The notes under the pieces are model-generated. The model was not told where the DNA came from. It made no database searches and saw only the letters and a list, made by a program, of their open reading frames with translations. From Trichinella spiralis (taxonomy: Eukaryota > Nematoda > Enoplea > Trichinellida > Trichinellidae), in contig CM012953.1 in assembly GCA_000181795.3 (NCBI GenBank), forward strand, positions 3,032,623 to 3,096,622: a stretch of 64,000 nt of DNA. The letters run 5' to 3'. A program made the position numbers and the translations under genes. Numbering within the stretch: the first letter of the stretch is position 1; the number at the start of each line of letters is the position of its first letter. This document shows, one piece after another, positions 12,413 through 25,708 of this stretch.

Positions 12413-15400
12413 ATGTCTGTGAGCAATGAAGAAGTTTTGACGTTAGCTTTTAATCAGGACGCTACGTAAGAGCTTGCTCGACTAGTGATTAAAAAGATCT
12501 TAATATTATTCATATTCCATTGTGTTCATTGCAGTTCTCTGGCTGTTGGAACATCGAACGGGTATAGATTGTACACTCTTGGTCAAGTGGACGAATTAGA
12601 TTTACTTTTGGAAAATACAGGTAAATTATTACTTTTCAAAAGAATGTTTTTTTTGTATTAAATAAATTTTAGAAAACAGTGACGTTTGTATCATTGAGCG
12701 TCTTTTCTCAAGCAGTTTGGTCACTTCAGTTTCTCTCAGTGCTCCAAGAAAGTTGGAAATATGTCATTTTTTAAAGAAACAAGAGATTTGCACTCAAAAT
12801 TACGCGAACAGCATTTTAGCAATTCGACTGAATCGATTGGTGAGTAGTAAGCATATAGCAATAGCAGCAGTAGTAGTAGTAGTAGTAGCAGTGACAGTGG
12901 GGGCTTGTTAATAATATATATATATATTCTTTCTTTCTGGGCGGTTGAATAAATTTGACAGGAGAAGCATTTCCACAAATGCAGAGGGATTAATAGTAGA
13001 AACATCTGAGCATGATGACAAAGCAAAAACGTTCCGATGTGTGCAAAGCATAATTTGTTTTCAAAATTTTCAACGCTAATTCTATTATATTGTTTTTAAT
13101 TTTCTTCAATTGCGGTATTATTGTTGTCAAATTTTTATCGATTATAAATGCGTTAACGCTTTCAAAGAAAATATTGATTCTCATCATCATCATCGTCGTC
13201 GTCGTGTTCAGTTTGACACAGTTACTCATATTTCGTGATGTATGATTTTATTTAAAATTATTTTTGAAATGAAAAATTTTTGAAAAAGATCAACATTTCT
13301 AATTTAGGATAAAATATTAAATGTATTTTACAATGAGCAGGCGATGAATGTTGTGAAAAAGTTGGTTAGTCAAGAAGCTAAAGCTAATGAATAGAACTTA
13401 TTCTTTACTTTGCGTCACGAGTGATCAAGTTGTGCTGCTAGGCGTGCACTTTTGCTAGTAGGAAGTTGATGCTAAATAAACAAACAAATCAGTTGTTGGT
13501 GTGAATAGAATGGAAATGCACGAATATTATTATTATTATTATATATTTATTAGTGCATTTTTCATAAGGATTCAGTTGAAAAAGAAAATTACGATTAACA
13601 TAAATTTTTTTTATTATACATAATTATATTTTTCCTTTTTTATCATCTGTATCATCTGTGGTTTTATGTTATATACTTTTTTTTTCTTCAACAGAGGTCA
13701 TCTCGGTAGTTATATGGTGGGGTAGGATGAAAAATGATATGTAATAATAATGAACATGCACGTGATGATAGTTTTATTGTTCTGTTGGGTCAAGCTAGCT
13801 GACCTCAGTCGAAAGAATCATATTCTATTTTTCACTTGTATATGAGTGGTAATTTCCTGTTTTTATTGCTTTGCTTTTTCTCAAACAAATTATTAGGAAA
13901 ATAATAAAATTGTTTTTCAATTGCGAATATTTTAAAAATTTATTTCATTGTTTTTTATGTGGGAATTTTTTATTTATGTTGTCAAATGCTCGCAGATTGT
14001 AGTTTTATGTTCGATAATTTGTGCATTGTGTCCGTGGGTCTTTGTTTCATTAGCATCTGCTAGCCGCTTTATTCAGTGGTCATTTATTGATTATTTCTAT
14101 TCGACATTGAGTGATCGTTTCCCGCATGGCATTGTTGTTCATTTTCTGATATCAGACCAAAAAAGCAACAGCCGAAATTCAGTACATATTTAATTATATA
14201 TATATATATATATATAAGGATGAAAAAATAGAAATTTCCAAAAGACAATTTTCGTGATATCTTGATTTGAAAACTGTTTTTATGAAGGGAAAATCAACAG
14301 GGTAGGTGGGGGTTGTGTTAGCAATTTTAATGATTGACACTTTTGAATGGGTTTGATTCAATTCAGCCGTAAAGCATTGAAAAAGAATTTGGTCAGGCGA
14401 CGAAGTTTCAATTAAGCTGAGAAATTATTATTTGTAATGTTGTTGTCTGTACTATTACTACCTGCTATCTACTATTTGAAATTTGTGTCAGCGTTCAAAC
14501 ACGAAACCCAATTTTGTGAAAAGCAACCATTCGGATCGAATCCTGTTTGCTTTGCCCAACTCACGTGAAAGCTTGTTCAAACGATATTTATATTATTTCT
14601 TACTGTATATTATTAACTTTTTTGATTTTTTCATTATCATTTTCATGATTATTAAAAAAAATTATATACCCTATATTATATTTGATGATTGAGCGGATTT
14701 TTTTTTTCAATTTTATTTTTCTTTTCTTAGCGCTTGATTGTTTGTCTGGAAGACAGCATATTTGTCCACAACATACGAGATATGAAAGTGCTGCATACAA
14801 TTCGCGACACTCCGTCCAATCCGAGCGGTCTGTGCGATCTGACACCAGCCGACGTCAGTTTTGTTGCTTATCCTGGCTCGACCAGCTCGGGCGAGGTGCA
14901 CTTATTTGATGCTGCTACTTTGGTATGATTTCAATTTTATCCTGATGAAATTATTAAATTTCAATAAATTCATGTGATTATCTTTTTTTTTATTTTTAGC
15001 AAGGATTGTCAGTTATTCCTGCTCACAATGGTCCATTGAATGCGTTGAAGTTCAACGCTGAAGGAACACTTCTAGCTTCAGCATCGGAAAAGGTATTCTT
15101 TTTATTAAAATAATCTCTTTAATATTTTATTGAATTTCAATAATGTTTTTATTGTTACTATTTTTTCAGGGAACGGTAATTCGAGTGTTTGCCATTCCCG
15201 GAGGGCAAAGACTTTTCGAATTTCGAAGGGGAATAAAACGGCACGTATATATAATTCTCTTTTTTTTGGTAAAATTTTAATTTAATTTGTTTTTCTTTTA
15301 ATATTTAGATGTGCGTCAATTTATTCTCTGGCATTCAGTATGGATTCAGCATTTTTAGCTTGTACTAGCAATACAGAAACGATTCATATTTTCAAATTGG

Positions 15401-16585
15401 AACCATCACCACCCAGGTATTTGCAGCAAATTTGGTTTTTTTTTCTTTACAGAAATATCTAATTTCAATTATTATTATTGATCAAGTCAAAATGAGTCGG
15501 AATCTTTGAATACTGTACAAGATTGGGTATCGTTTGTCAGTCGAACGGCGGCCAACTATTTGCCATCTCAAGTATCCGATATTTTGCAACAAGAACGAGC
15601 TTTTGCGACGGCACGTTTACCCAGAGCTGGCTGCAAAAGCATTTGCGCAATAATGACGTAGATTTTTTTTTTTGAAAAAAATATTTTCATATTTTTGTTT
15701 AATGCTGACTTATTGAAACTTCAGATTGAAAACAATGCCACGATTGGTTGTTGCTTCTACTGACGGCTACATGTACATATACAACTTCAATCGACAAGAA
15801 GGTGGAGAATGTGTTCTACAGAAACAGCATCGGTATATTCCACAAATATGCAAAAAAAAAAAATATATATATTCTTTATTGGATAATATTTTTGATCATA
15901 TTTAGACTGCTTCATTCGTCGAGAAGATTGTCTCGTGCAGATATACCGGGAACGTCGACGGCTACGTTGATCACCACCACTACCACCACTAGACCGCGCA
16001 ATTTTTCCACCGGTGAAGTTACATCCCGCTATCACGGTATTGTCGCTGAGTCGACTGAATGTAGCACGTCACCAACTGGTGCACTGGACGTCTGTAATGT
16101 CATCTCAATTGTTTTCGTTTGTTCATCATCACCACTGTTTTATTTCTTTCCCACCATTTTATTAATTAATATTTTCTCTTTGCTTGTTTTATGCATGTTT
16201 TTTATTTTACTTTTTGCTTTCGAACACCGAGCTTTGCTTTGCTTTTTCTTCTGTTTGCCTTGTTGCAACTTTATTTAACAACATCAATTGCACAACATAG
16301 CATGCGGATATTCTTAGACAATAATATGTGCTGCTTGTTTTGTTATGATGATGCATTCATTCAACAAGTATGAAAAGTGCACATTTTTTCACATTAACAA
16401 CTTTCATTTTTCTCACCTTTTAACATACATACCTTTTTTTCAATGAATGCATGCAAATTGAATTAATCTATTAATTTAATTTTATTTTATTATTAGAAGA
16501 AGCGGCTGGTCATCGTCAGACGCATGATATGCGTCTTGATGATGTATTGGAATTTCCTCCAATTGGTCAAGCTTGCACTCAGTAG
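12413..16585 (+). CDS. WIPI: WIPI/Atg18-type PROPPIN (autophagy)
   Basis: Eleven exons: 12413-12465, 12535-12620, 12674-12839, 14731-14922, 15000-15092, 15170-15240, 15309-15416, 15487-15657, 15725-15832, 15906-16036 (alternative donor at 16078) and 16497-16585; about 422 residues. It forms a seven-bladed beta-propeller. Hallmarks are [39 protein letters not shown] and the lipid-binding LFEFRRG motif in exon 6, with [12 protein letters not shown] and [13 protein letters not shown] in exon 9. The family binds PI3P/PI(3,5)P2 through FRRG and recruits lipidation machinery to growing autophagosomes; similarity looks closer to WIPI1/2 than to WIPI3/4. The C-terminal tail has a Thr-rich stretch and ends [10 protein letters not shown]. 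Oddities: exon 3 is one base short of the required phase near 12716-12719, and intron 6 has a GC donor. Intron 3 is 1.9 kb and all others are short. Confidence 0.93.
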
Positions 16586-18253
16586 TAGTGATGGAGAAGC
16601 ATTATATCGTACTGATTATTGTTCTTCCATGTTATTATACATAGTTAGTTAGTTCGTTTTTTCTTTACAATTGAAATTGTCCATTTACGCTTTTATTTAC
16701 TTATTATTTTTACAGTAATATTTTGTACAAATTACTTGGGCAAAATATCTTCGTCGACGACTGGTCGTCTCTTTTAATCACACGTATACATATTTTTCCA
16801 TTGCACTTGCTCTGCATTATGTTCAATGCTCGAGATGGCTGTTTTGTTTGTTTGTTCATTTTTTAAACGAACAATTTCATTTATTTTTTAAACGATGTTA
16901 AAATTTGGAAAAGAAAAAAAGCATATTATGCAGAATAATAGATTATGAATATGTATAGTTGGAATTTTTGTGTCAAAAACGAATTATTTGTTCATTTCAA
17001 ATAAGCATAGATTTGCTTCTTTGATTGCACGATGTTTTTGTTGCATATTTATCATTTTAAACTTTATTATTATTATTCTTATTACACGAGCGCGTAAGAA
17101 CAACGGCAGTGAAAATTAGTCGATTCACTGACTGACTGACTGACTTATTGATTGAAGTAATTTGTTTCCATATTTTTTTGCATCTTTCGTTTCTGTTTAG
17201 AACATCTGCTATTATATATTATTATTCAGTTAAAAAATATATACATATTCTTGTAAATATTATCGTTTACATACATGTATTCTTTCTTTGTACGCTGTTT
17301 TCATAATCTTTTTTTTCCAACTTGAAAAAACGTAAAAAAATGAAAAGTATAAAAAAAGAAAAATAAAACCAAATACCTACCCAAATTGTGTTGTTGTTGT
17401 TTACTGAATTATTTGAAAAAATGATAATTTTTTTTGCTTCCATAAATACGAACGTGCAAAAGCAACTTGTTGGGAATAACATTTTTTTTATTTTGCAGAA
17501 CACAACAGCCAACGCCCTCCTCCTCTTCGACTAATACAAGCACCGGAGGCAGAAAGTGGAAAAATAAAATTTTTCACGAACACATTTTTCTTCCTTCTCA
17601 CCGGCGACAAAAAAACAAACAAAAAAATAACCACCGGACAGATTACATGTCTGTGCAAGTGAGCGAAAGCGTAAATGAGAAAAACGACAACACAAGAGAA
17701 CTGTTTGTTTGTTAACTGCTTGGGAAAATGAAAATAGAAAAAACAAATAATAATATTCATAGTATACAGATATATATCTAGGAGAGAATAAATGAGAACA
17801 CTTTCAAATTGTTCTTGCTTAACAAATTGAAAAACGACAACACTTGTGTAATTTTAAAAAGAAAAATATAATAATAATGAGGAAAACCATAATCGATCAT
17901 CATCATCATCATCATCACAATCCATATGCGAAGCAACCACTACACATATTGTAATAACAAATGTATTTTAAAAAAAGCAAAATAACTATAACTACAAGCA
18001 AAACAATAAATAAATAAAAACAAACATGCAAGTTTTATAGTAAAAGAACAGTGATTGATGGTGTACACACAACACATACACACAAGTGTATGTCTTTCTC
18101 AACAAACAATTCAAATGCATAATTGAAAATATTATGCAAAACATGATCTTGAATAAAAAACAGCAAAAGAAAATCTTGCAAATTAATGCCTATTATAATA
18201 TTAAAAAAGTAAACAAAGTAAAATCATCACATGCAATAACAAAGATAGAATGG

Positions 18254-18255
<2 letters not shown>
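16586..18255. other. WIPI 3' flank and intergenic region
   Basis: AT-rich 3' UTR and intergenic DNA between the convergent WIPI and unkempt genes. It has a short ACTG repeat near 17127-17142, GTT/CAT-type simple repeats, and a possible alternative exon at 17499-17662 that is listed separately. Nothing else is supportable. Confidence 0.5.
17499..17662 (+). other. Candidate alternative last exon of WIPI
   Basis: A strong acceptor, TTTTATTTTGCAG, at 17498 is followed by an open frame to a TGA at 17660-17662. In the phase left by WIPI exon 10 it starts E-HNSQRPPPLRLIQAPE. It is GC-richer than its surroundings. The alternative is 3' UTR or chance. No transcript evidence is available here. Confidence 0.22.
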
Positions 18256-18284
<29 letters not shown>

Positions 18285-18364
18285 CGACGACGACGACGAT
18301 GATGATGATCATAATAATAGTAATAATGTAGATAATGATAATAGTAATAATAATAATAATAATG

Positions 18365-18400
<36 letters not shown>

Positions 18401-18401
18401 T
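18256..18401. repeat. AAT/GAC trinucleotide microsatellite cluster
   Basis: Runs of AAT interrupted by GAC and GAT triplets abut the stop codon of unkempt, so they would lie in its 3' UTR (read as ATT on the sense strand). Long AU-rich runs could affect mRNA stability, but this is inference. Confidence 0.9.
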
Positions 18402-18402
18402 T

Positions 18403-21400
18403 TCAAGTCATAACAGCTGATGAATTAGATCCAGTTTTACAACTTGGAGAACATACTGGGCAGTTGATAGATGGAACGGAATTGTTCACATGTCGTCCAC
18501 ATCGTGCACACATTGGACCACCGTTTAGCTGCAACTGCTTGAAAAAAAAATCCAACAAATTATCGTCAATTCACACACCACAAATGAAAAAATTATCCCC
18601 TCTCCCCCCCCCCCAAAAAATGTACATATTACATACAATAACAGATCACATTTTTATAATATTGATTTGAAAATTTATTATATAGAAAAAATAGGGGAAA
18701 AATATGTATATACATAATTGTCTAATCAAACTCACTTGATTGACTCTATTCAACTGCAATTGGAGATTATTTCGCATTTGTTCTAATTGACAAGCATTCA
18801 ACACTTCTGGGTTCAACGTTGGCGCAGCTCTTTTCGTACACAGCATCTGCATTTCCAGTTGCATGCTAGCCAATTGACTGAGTGCCTGAAATAAAAAATA
18901 AACTAATTAAATATTTTAATATATAATAAATATGATCACATGCACAAAATTGGAACGTTCCGTACGTTGTCCCTTTCTTTGATTGCCATCAGTTTTTCTT
19001 GTTCAGCTATTTCTGCTCGACGACGCTGTTCTTCTGCTTCATGCTTCCAAGCTGCACAAGACTGAAGTATATATATACATATGAAAAATTAAAAATTAAA
19101 TTAAATTTAAATGGTATCTTTCTTTTTTACGTTTGCTGTTCGTAACAAACACTCGTCCAAGTCGACGTTTCCAAACCGAAGCACGTCACCGCAATATTGT
19201 TGTTGTTGCTGTTGTATATGATTGTCCACCAAACGTTTCAGTCTAGGCAACTCATGAACAGCTTAAATGAAAAATTTATTTTATATTAATTAAGAAATAA
19301 AAAAAATGTCCTTTTCATACTTGGACTAAGAGGTGGAAACAATTTTATCCCATCACTGTAAGAGTTTTGTCCAAAAATACTGAACGAATCTGGTGTCGTT
19401 TTTGCCTATAAAAAGTAAGAGAAATTAAAAGAAAAAAAATTTAATTAGAAAAAGAAATTAACCGAAAAATTATCCGGATAGCTGAATGCGTGACTGTTGC
19501 CGGCGGATAAACTTCCCGACGAAAGCGGACTGCCGGTGGACATGAACGTTCGACCGAAATCGCTGCTGAATCTGCATGCGACAATACTGACCGGAGGCGA
19601 TGGATTAAACGACACTGAATTGACGCTGCTGCTTATCGTACCGTCCGAATACCAAGTACCATTGTGGGTCCACCAATCCCCACCAGTACCAGCACCGGCA
19701 CCGGCACCACTACCGTAAACATGCGATGACGCATGATAATTCGAATAAAAGTCCGAAGAAGCAGCGTAAGCATTGCTCAACGGCAACGTGAACGCTTCGG
19801 CAACGTTTCGTTCTTCATTTTCATTAATTGTCGGCAAACTATCATTGTTCAAATTCAATTCTTCCGCCAAACTGCCTTAAATTGAAAAATCAACAACAAC
19901 AACTAATAATTATTAATTGTTCAATTGGAAATATATTTTTCAAACATTTTCTCTTTTCTACACCACCCACCTAACAAAGCATCCAAATTTTCCATGTGTT
20001 CGTATTGATTAGTATTTACTGCCGACGACAAAGATGCTGCTCTGGGCAACATTTCCGTACTTGCGCGCACGCTTTGAAAACTTTCCACCTCCTGTGAAAC
20101 ATCTTCCACAAGTCCTTGCAACGGTTGTTGTTTGCACTTGTTGTCCACAACAACAATTTCACCACTCCGACTACCACTGCAAGCACGTTCACGATACGGC
20201 TTGAACAAGAACATTTATTATTTATTTAAAAATTTATGCTCAAATTAATTCAACTACCGATTGCATGTCACGTTCGAAACCTGGAGCTTTGGGATAACCG
20301 AACGCGACAACATTGGTACAATTTGGCCTTCTTCGTACCGGCCTGGTACTTGGCATTGTGTTTCGACGTTGCATCAGTACAGCCTGAAGTGAAAATTGAA
20401 TTGAATTAATTCTGTATACCAATAAGTAAAAATACATTTCATCAATGTTCAGAAAAAAAAAGAAAAACAAGTAAATACAAACCTGATTTTCAATATACTG
20501 TCACCGTATAAGTAAACAAAATAGAATGAAGAGAAAATTATTGAATGAAAAACTCCATTCAATTGAAGAGAGTTTCGGGAAAGTGAATTTTTATAATAAT
20601 AATAGAGAATAAAATAAAGATTTACTGAATAAGTCGGCGGTGAATCGGTCATTCGAGTTTGGGATTCAATTTCCAAAGTGGCGACTGCCGACGGTTGACG
20701 ACCACTCGGGGTGGTGGCGGTGATGGTCATATGACTTTTCAAGCCGAAATCTCCACCATTTCCCCCTTTGCGACTGCTATTATTCATGATGCAATCGGTC
20801 GAACCGGTGCTGCTATTATTATTATTATTATTGTTGTTCATACTGTTGTTGCTGCTGCTGTGTCTTCTCTTGCTGCAGCTACCACTGCTGCTGCTGTTGC
20901 TGTTGCTGCTCGTGGTGCGCAGTGTGCAAACTTCGCCTGGAGAAAAATATGTTGGAATAAAGTGAAAAAAAATCAAACAAACAAACAAACAAATAAATAA
21001 ACAAATAAACGCTGCTGCTGTTGTTTACAAAATGTAACAGCACAGAATGGAACACTAGCGTTAGCGTAACAACAGGGGCAATGATGACGCGGGCATGTAA
21101 ATTTTTTTTTCTTCACATGACAAACAAACAGAATGAATTTTTAAAATAGATCACATGATCAGAGGATGGATAATAAAAAAAATTTTTTCACTTTGCATAT
21201 GGCGAGAGTAGAAGGAAAATTCGCGGGTTGTTTTTTTTTTGAGTCGATGAGTAATATATATTCGAGCAGAAATGAAAACGAAAATTTTCCTTCTCGCGAA
21301 TTATTGATCAGAGTGATATTTATTTAAAAGTGAAAATAAAAAAAAGTATAACTTGATTGAAAAGAAACAAAACGCATGCCAACTTGAAAACTTGTAAAGT

Positions 21401-24288
21401 GTGAAAATAAATAAATAAATAAATAAATAGAGATGACAGTAATATAGAAGCGGATAGCCAGCCGCTTCTTCAACCAACCAACCAACCAACTAGCCAACAG
21501 ACAAACTGATTGACTGATAGAGTGAGTGACTTCAGTCGCTCCGTGCGATGGCCACCAGGCGCAGCGTATTATTTATTATTATGATTATGATTATATACGA
21601 ATATTACACTTTACCAATGCTGCTACTAAATGCAATTGAAAACTACGACCGTTGCCAAACTTGCTCTGTTGCTGATGCTGATTGGCGGCAGCAGCAATAA
21701 CAGCTAAAGCTTGCTGCTGCTGCTGCTGCTGCTCTCTGTCCATCTCTCTCTCTCTCTTTGATGACCACCACCACTGTAAAATAAAGTTACTGCTGTTGTT
21801 GTTCTACTGTAACTGGGCTGACAATTTTCAACGGCCCGTAACGACGATCAATTTTTCCCGTTGTTGTTGTTGTTATGAAAAATAATACTTCTCAACATCG
21901 GCAACAATAATTTAAAAAAATATATATGAATTTAAACAATACTAATCATCACACGTCAACGAATGATAAATTAATTAAATTTGAAATATATATTTTTTTT
22001 TCTCTTTAATTTTCACAATTACAAACACAAATCTTATTCTCTTATCGTTTTAAGTAATGTTTTATACAAATTAGGCATTTTATTATTATAAACTGACGAC
22101 GACTATTGATGGTAAAACAAGAAATCAACAACAAACAAAGAAACAATAATAATCACTACTGTAATTAATTCATTCAAACAACTAAAAAATTATTATTATT
22201 ATAAAACTTTTCTTAAAAAAATGCTGCCGTAACACAACAAGCTGCAAATTGAATTTGCAATATTGATATAATTTTTCCCTTTGGAATTGGAAAAAGAAAT
22301 AATCTTTTTTGTTGTTGTTGTTGTTGCACACTAACGATACTTTTGATTTGTCACGAATTGCAACAGAAAAAAAAAACTACAGTAAACATGAATATATTTA
22401 TGTATAAATCAATTATTGTGTCTTAATTATTTTTAAAATTTACATTTAAAAATATGATGATGTAATTTGAAAGTGGCACTGCATGCGTGCAACAAATGGT
22501 GTGCAACAAAACAAAACAACACGTGGATGTAAACAAGCAAACAAACAAATAGCGCGTATCGATCGATCGATTGATTGATTACCTTCGGTGTGCGCGAAAG
22601 CGCAAAAACTACCTCGAGGACAATAGCCATGTTGAATCATGTCGTTGCATTTGGTGGATTTGTAAATCTGAAATTTGAAAGCAAAATAACAACAACAACA
22701 ACAACAATAAAACATACTACATCCGACCAACCTCGGGATGAAATTGCTGCTCTGTTCTCGTGTGACAATAGATACAGGTATCGGCCGAGTCGCAACTTTC
22801 CGGCGTTGACCATTCGTCACCTCGCTTGACCGCCGGACACGGTGTACTACGGTATTTGTGGACCGTCGGCGAACGACGCCGGTCTTTGCTGTTGTGATAA
22901 TACGGACAAGCGTAACCTTGGCGACAAAGCCGAGGTGACTTTTGGCACATCTCGGTCTTGTAATGGGACAATACGAAATGTGGACTATCCCAAACATGGT
23001 CTTCGACCACGAAATTCAGACGGTCGCGATTTTCCAACGACAAATCCATCTGAAATTCATATTTATTACGAATATTAATTGTAATTTGATCAACATTTTT
23101 TTTCTGTAGAAAAGATTAATTAATTTGAATAATCAAACTGACAACAACAACAATAATTTGGTCGGTTGGATGATGATGATGAAGAAGAAGAATGCTGATA
23201 AAAAAGATCAATAATATGAAAATCAGGCACTGACTGAGTGGGGAAAGTTGAAAGCAGTAAAAGAAAAGAAATAAATCACAACTTTGTGCATGCAACCAGA
23301 TGTGACGTGGATTGGAAAACATTGCAAACTCGTTTCTTTGTTCTGACCGCTTCTATTCCACATCTGTGCACAGATGGATGAAAAAACGAGCTTCTATTTC
23401 TCAAACACCATGCACCATCAATTGTGAAAACTTTCATGCAAATAAACAACAAGAATAAAAAAATAAATCCATTCATTATTATTATTATTATTATTATTCA
23501 CCAGGCAAATAATCAAACAACATTTTATTTCGATATTGGCAAAATTGAATTGTATCGTGCAAAAAAAAATTAAGATAAAAAAATGCAACCTGAACTTCTT
23601 CTTCTCGACTATCGTACACCGGCTGTCGAATATCGTCCAAACCGTGAGCTTGCGGACAGTGGATACCATATTTTGCACACTTCCCTTTGCTGTCGGTGAC
23701 GTAATTGCACAACGTCGTCTTGTAATATCTCAAATGGTATTTGCGTTCAACGTCACCATAAACTCGATGCAAATATGGGCATCTGGAAAAACCAATTTAT
23801 AATTCATCATAATATCATCTTATACAATATGATATGCAAATTTTGATTTTTTAACAAAATTAATACTATCAAAATCATATTGAATATACAGATATTAATA
23901 TATATAATTTTTTTAAATCAATCACTCACTGATCGTCATCCGGACAAGTTCCGGTGCTTTCGTCGTATTTTGAACAATATTCGTCAGAACTGTAATTGAA
24001 CGTGCCGTCTTTCAGCAATGAACAGCGTCTCCGCCTCTGGTTGGCAAAGTGCCAATAAAAACAAGTGTAAGGCCGGTGCTGTTGGCAGGTGTGTTGTTTG
24101 AACAGAGGGCACGGATCGACGCGAAACTCATGCAAATATCTCAAATTGAAAACAACAACATTCGAACATAATCACATTATTGAAACGTTGAATATATTTT
24201 TTAAAAAAACTTACCGTTCGTGATTGGATTTTTCATTTGCAATTTGATAATTTGAATCAATTGCTGACGACGAGTCGGTTGATGTCAT
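18403..24288 (-). CDS. unk: Unkempt, CCCH zinc-finger RNA-binding protein
   Basis: Fifteen exons in one consistent phase path: 24215-24288, 23930-24139, 23590-23782, 22732-23049, 22583-22667, 20626-20936, 20483-20497, 20258-20383, 19971-20199, 19463-19875, 19321-19405, 19131-19261, 18966-19061, 18736-18885 and 18403-18537; 856 residues. Residues about 25-293 hold six CCCH zinc fingers. The opening RYLHEFRVDPCPLF, HRPYTCFYWHFANQRRRR and DGTFNYSSDEYC blocks are diagnostic of unkempt. A long Ser/Asn/Gly-rich linker follows, then a coiled coil (about 731-812) and a short C-terminal CxxC...CxxC segment where other family members carry a RING. Unkempt binds UAG-containing mRNAs and represses translation, shaping neuronal morphology in flies and vertebrates. 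Exon 7 is only 15 nt. The fifth intron is 1.6 kb and contains a poly-Gln-coding candidate exon. It is convergent with WIPI. Confidence 0.95.
21615..21773 (-). other. Poly-Gln candidate exon inside unkempt intron 5
   Basis: Between an acceptor (TTTTACAG at about 21774) and a donor (ATTG/GTAAAG at 21615), one frame reads a Met followed by a Gln run, ALAVIAAAANQHQQQSK and SFQLHLVAAL. That frame does not fit the phase of the flanking exons, whereas joining exon 5 directly to exon 6 does. It could be an alternative first exon, a cassette starting within the (AG)n run, or a CTG-repeat artefact. Confidence 0.25.
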
Positions 24289-24291
24289 CAG

Positions 24292-24298
24292 CAGATGC
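24292..24298 (-). promoter_or_regulatory. 3' splice acceptor just upstream of unkempt start
   Basis: On the minus strand TTTCACAG ends at 24298, nine bases before the ATG at 24288. It is a candidate spliced-leader or 5' UTR intron acceptor. Confidence 0.4.
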
Positions 24299-25700
24299 TG
24301 TGAAATTCAAAACAGGCGCTACAGTCGAGCACGCACAAGGTAGAAGAGGAGAAAGTTTTTTTTAAAAAATGTTCCAAAAAATTCTCCACCACAACAACGC
24401 AAATCACAAATTGGCACGATCAATGACTGCAAGATGGAGATGAAAAAGTTGCCATTGGTAATTGTTGTTTGTTTTCAATTGAAAAATAAAAAAATTCTTT
24501 GTTGTCCAAATCATGCGCTTAATGTGAAAAATGCAATAATTTCAACAGAACAAAAATCAAAACAAACAAACAAACAAACAATCCACTCACTTGTACAACA
24601 TTTGTGCACAAGCACGATGCAACAGCGGTAGAATTGACGTAAAATTTTCACAACGGCAGCTTGTCACTAGTAAATGATGCTTTATTAAAATTGAGAACAA
24701 ATCTTGCATACCGTAAGAATTTATATTTAGATTGCAGATTTCGTCAGAGCAATTGCATTCACTCTTGAAGGTTCTTCTTCTTTTTGCAAAAATGCTTTTC
24801 AACAACAACAACATTCCAATTTTTAAAATTTCATCCACACTCTCACCAATCATTCTACCATTGATTATTGCAATTATTGTGGTAAATTTTGAATTAAAAA
24901 AATAAAAATATATATACTTTTTTACTTAATTTTTCAAATGTTTTTCACTGTTTTTTCTTATAGCTCTGCACACGTTTGCTCACTGTAAAATATTGGTTCA
25001 AAATTTATTTTTTTAAATAATACAACAATCGAATCAAATTTAATTTTAAAATGAATATTGAAAAAAAATTTCAATATTCAGAAACTTTTACAAAAAATAT
25101 TTCAAACTGAAACTTTTAAAGTGATATATTTTCAATTGATACAATTGTTTATAAATTCTTTTATTTTCTATTGACATGATATTGTTGCCTCGAGGTTTTG
25201 CAACTTTTCCTTTTATTAGACATACAAAATTTTTTGCACTTGAATTTCTTTATTTGTAACTGTACTGATACCTCGTAGGTAATTATGTAACAATTGAAAC
25301 AATTGTCTTTCTTTTGTTTCCACCTTTGAAATTATACGCCATTTTATTAGCATCAATTTATGAAAGTTAATTTCTCTTGTCACGTGGCACAGTTTGTGTT
25401 TATCGAGCGTGTAAAATTTATTTATGAAAAACATAAAAAAGAAGAAAACATCAGCAGATGCTTTGAAATTCTTTTACTATTGTAAAAATTTTTCATAATA
25501 AAGCAAAATTTGACTGAATATTTATTTATTTTTTTTATTTTGAAGTTGATCATTCATCGTGAAACTTTGTAAATACATTTTTGTTGGTTACTTTTTCTTG
25601 TATTAATTTTTTTTGAAATAATTTAATTTTCCTTTCATTTAATTCAGTTTTTTTCTTCATTGCATCTACTCTTTCTTATACAAGCGGTATATTTCTTTTT
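24299..25700. other. Intergenic between unkempt and TIMM13 (divergent)
   Basis: About 1.4 kb of AT-rich DNA between two divergently transcribed genes, presumably holding both promoters. Short open frames are present, but none has family resemblance. Confidence 0.5.
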
Positions 25701-25708
25701 ACATATAC

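Noticed and set aside
15748..16278. 176-codon plus-strand frame overlapping WIPI exons 9-10
   Set aside because: It runs through two canonical splice sites in a frame different from the conserved WIPI blocks in exon 9.
18086..18670. Open frames rich in Ile, Met and Thr
   Set aside because: They are translations of AAT/GAC microsatellites and of the antisense of unkempt; they have no start context or family resemblance.
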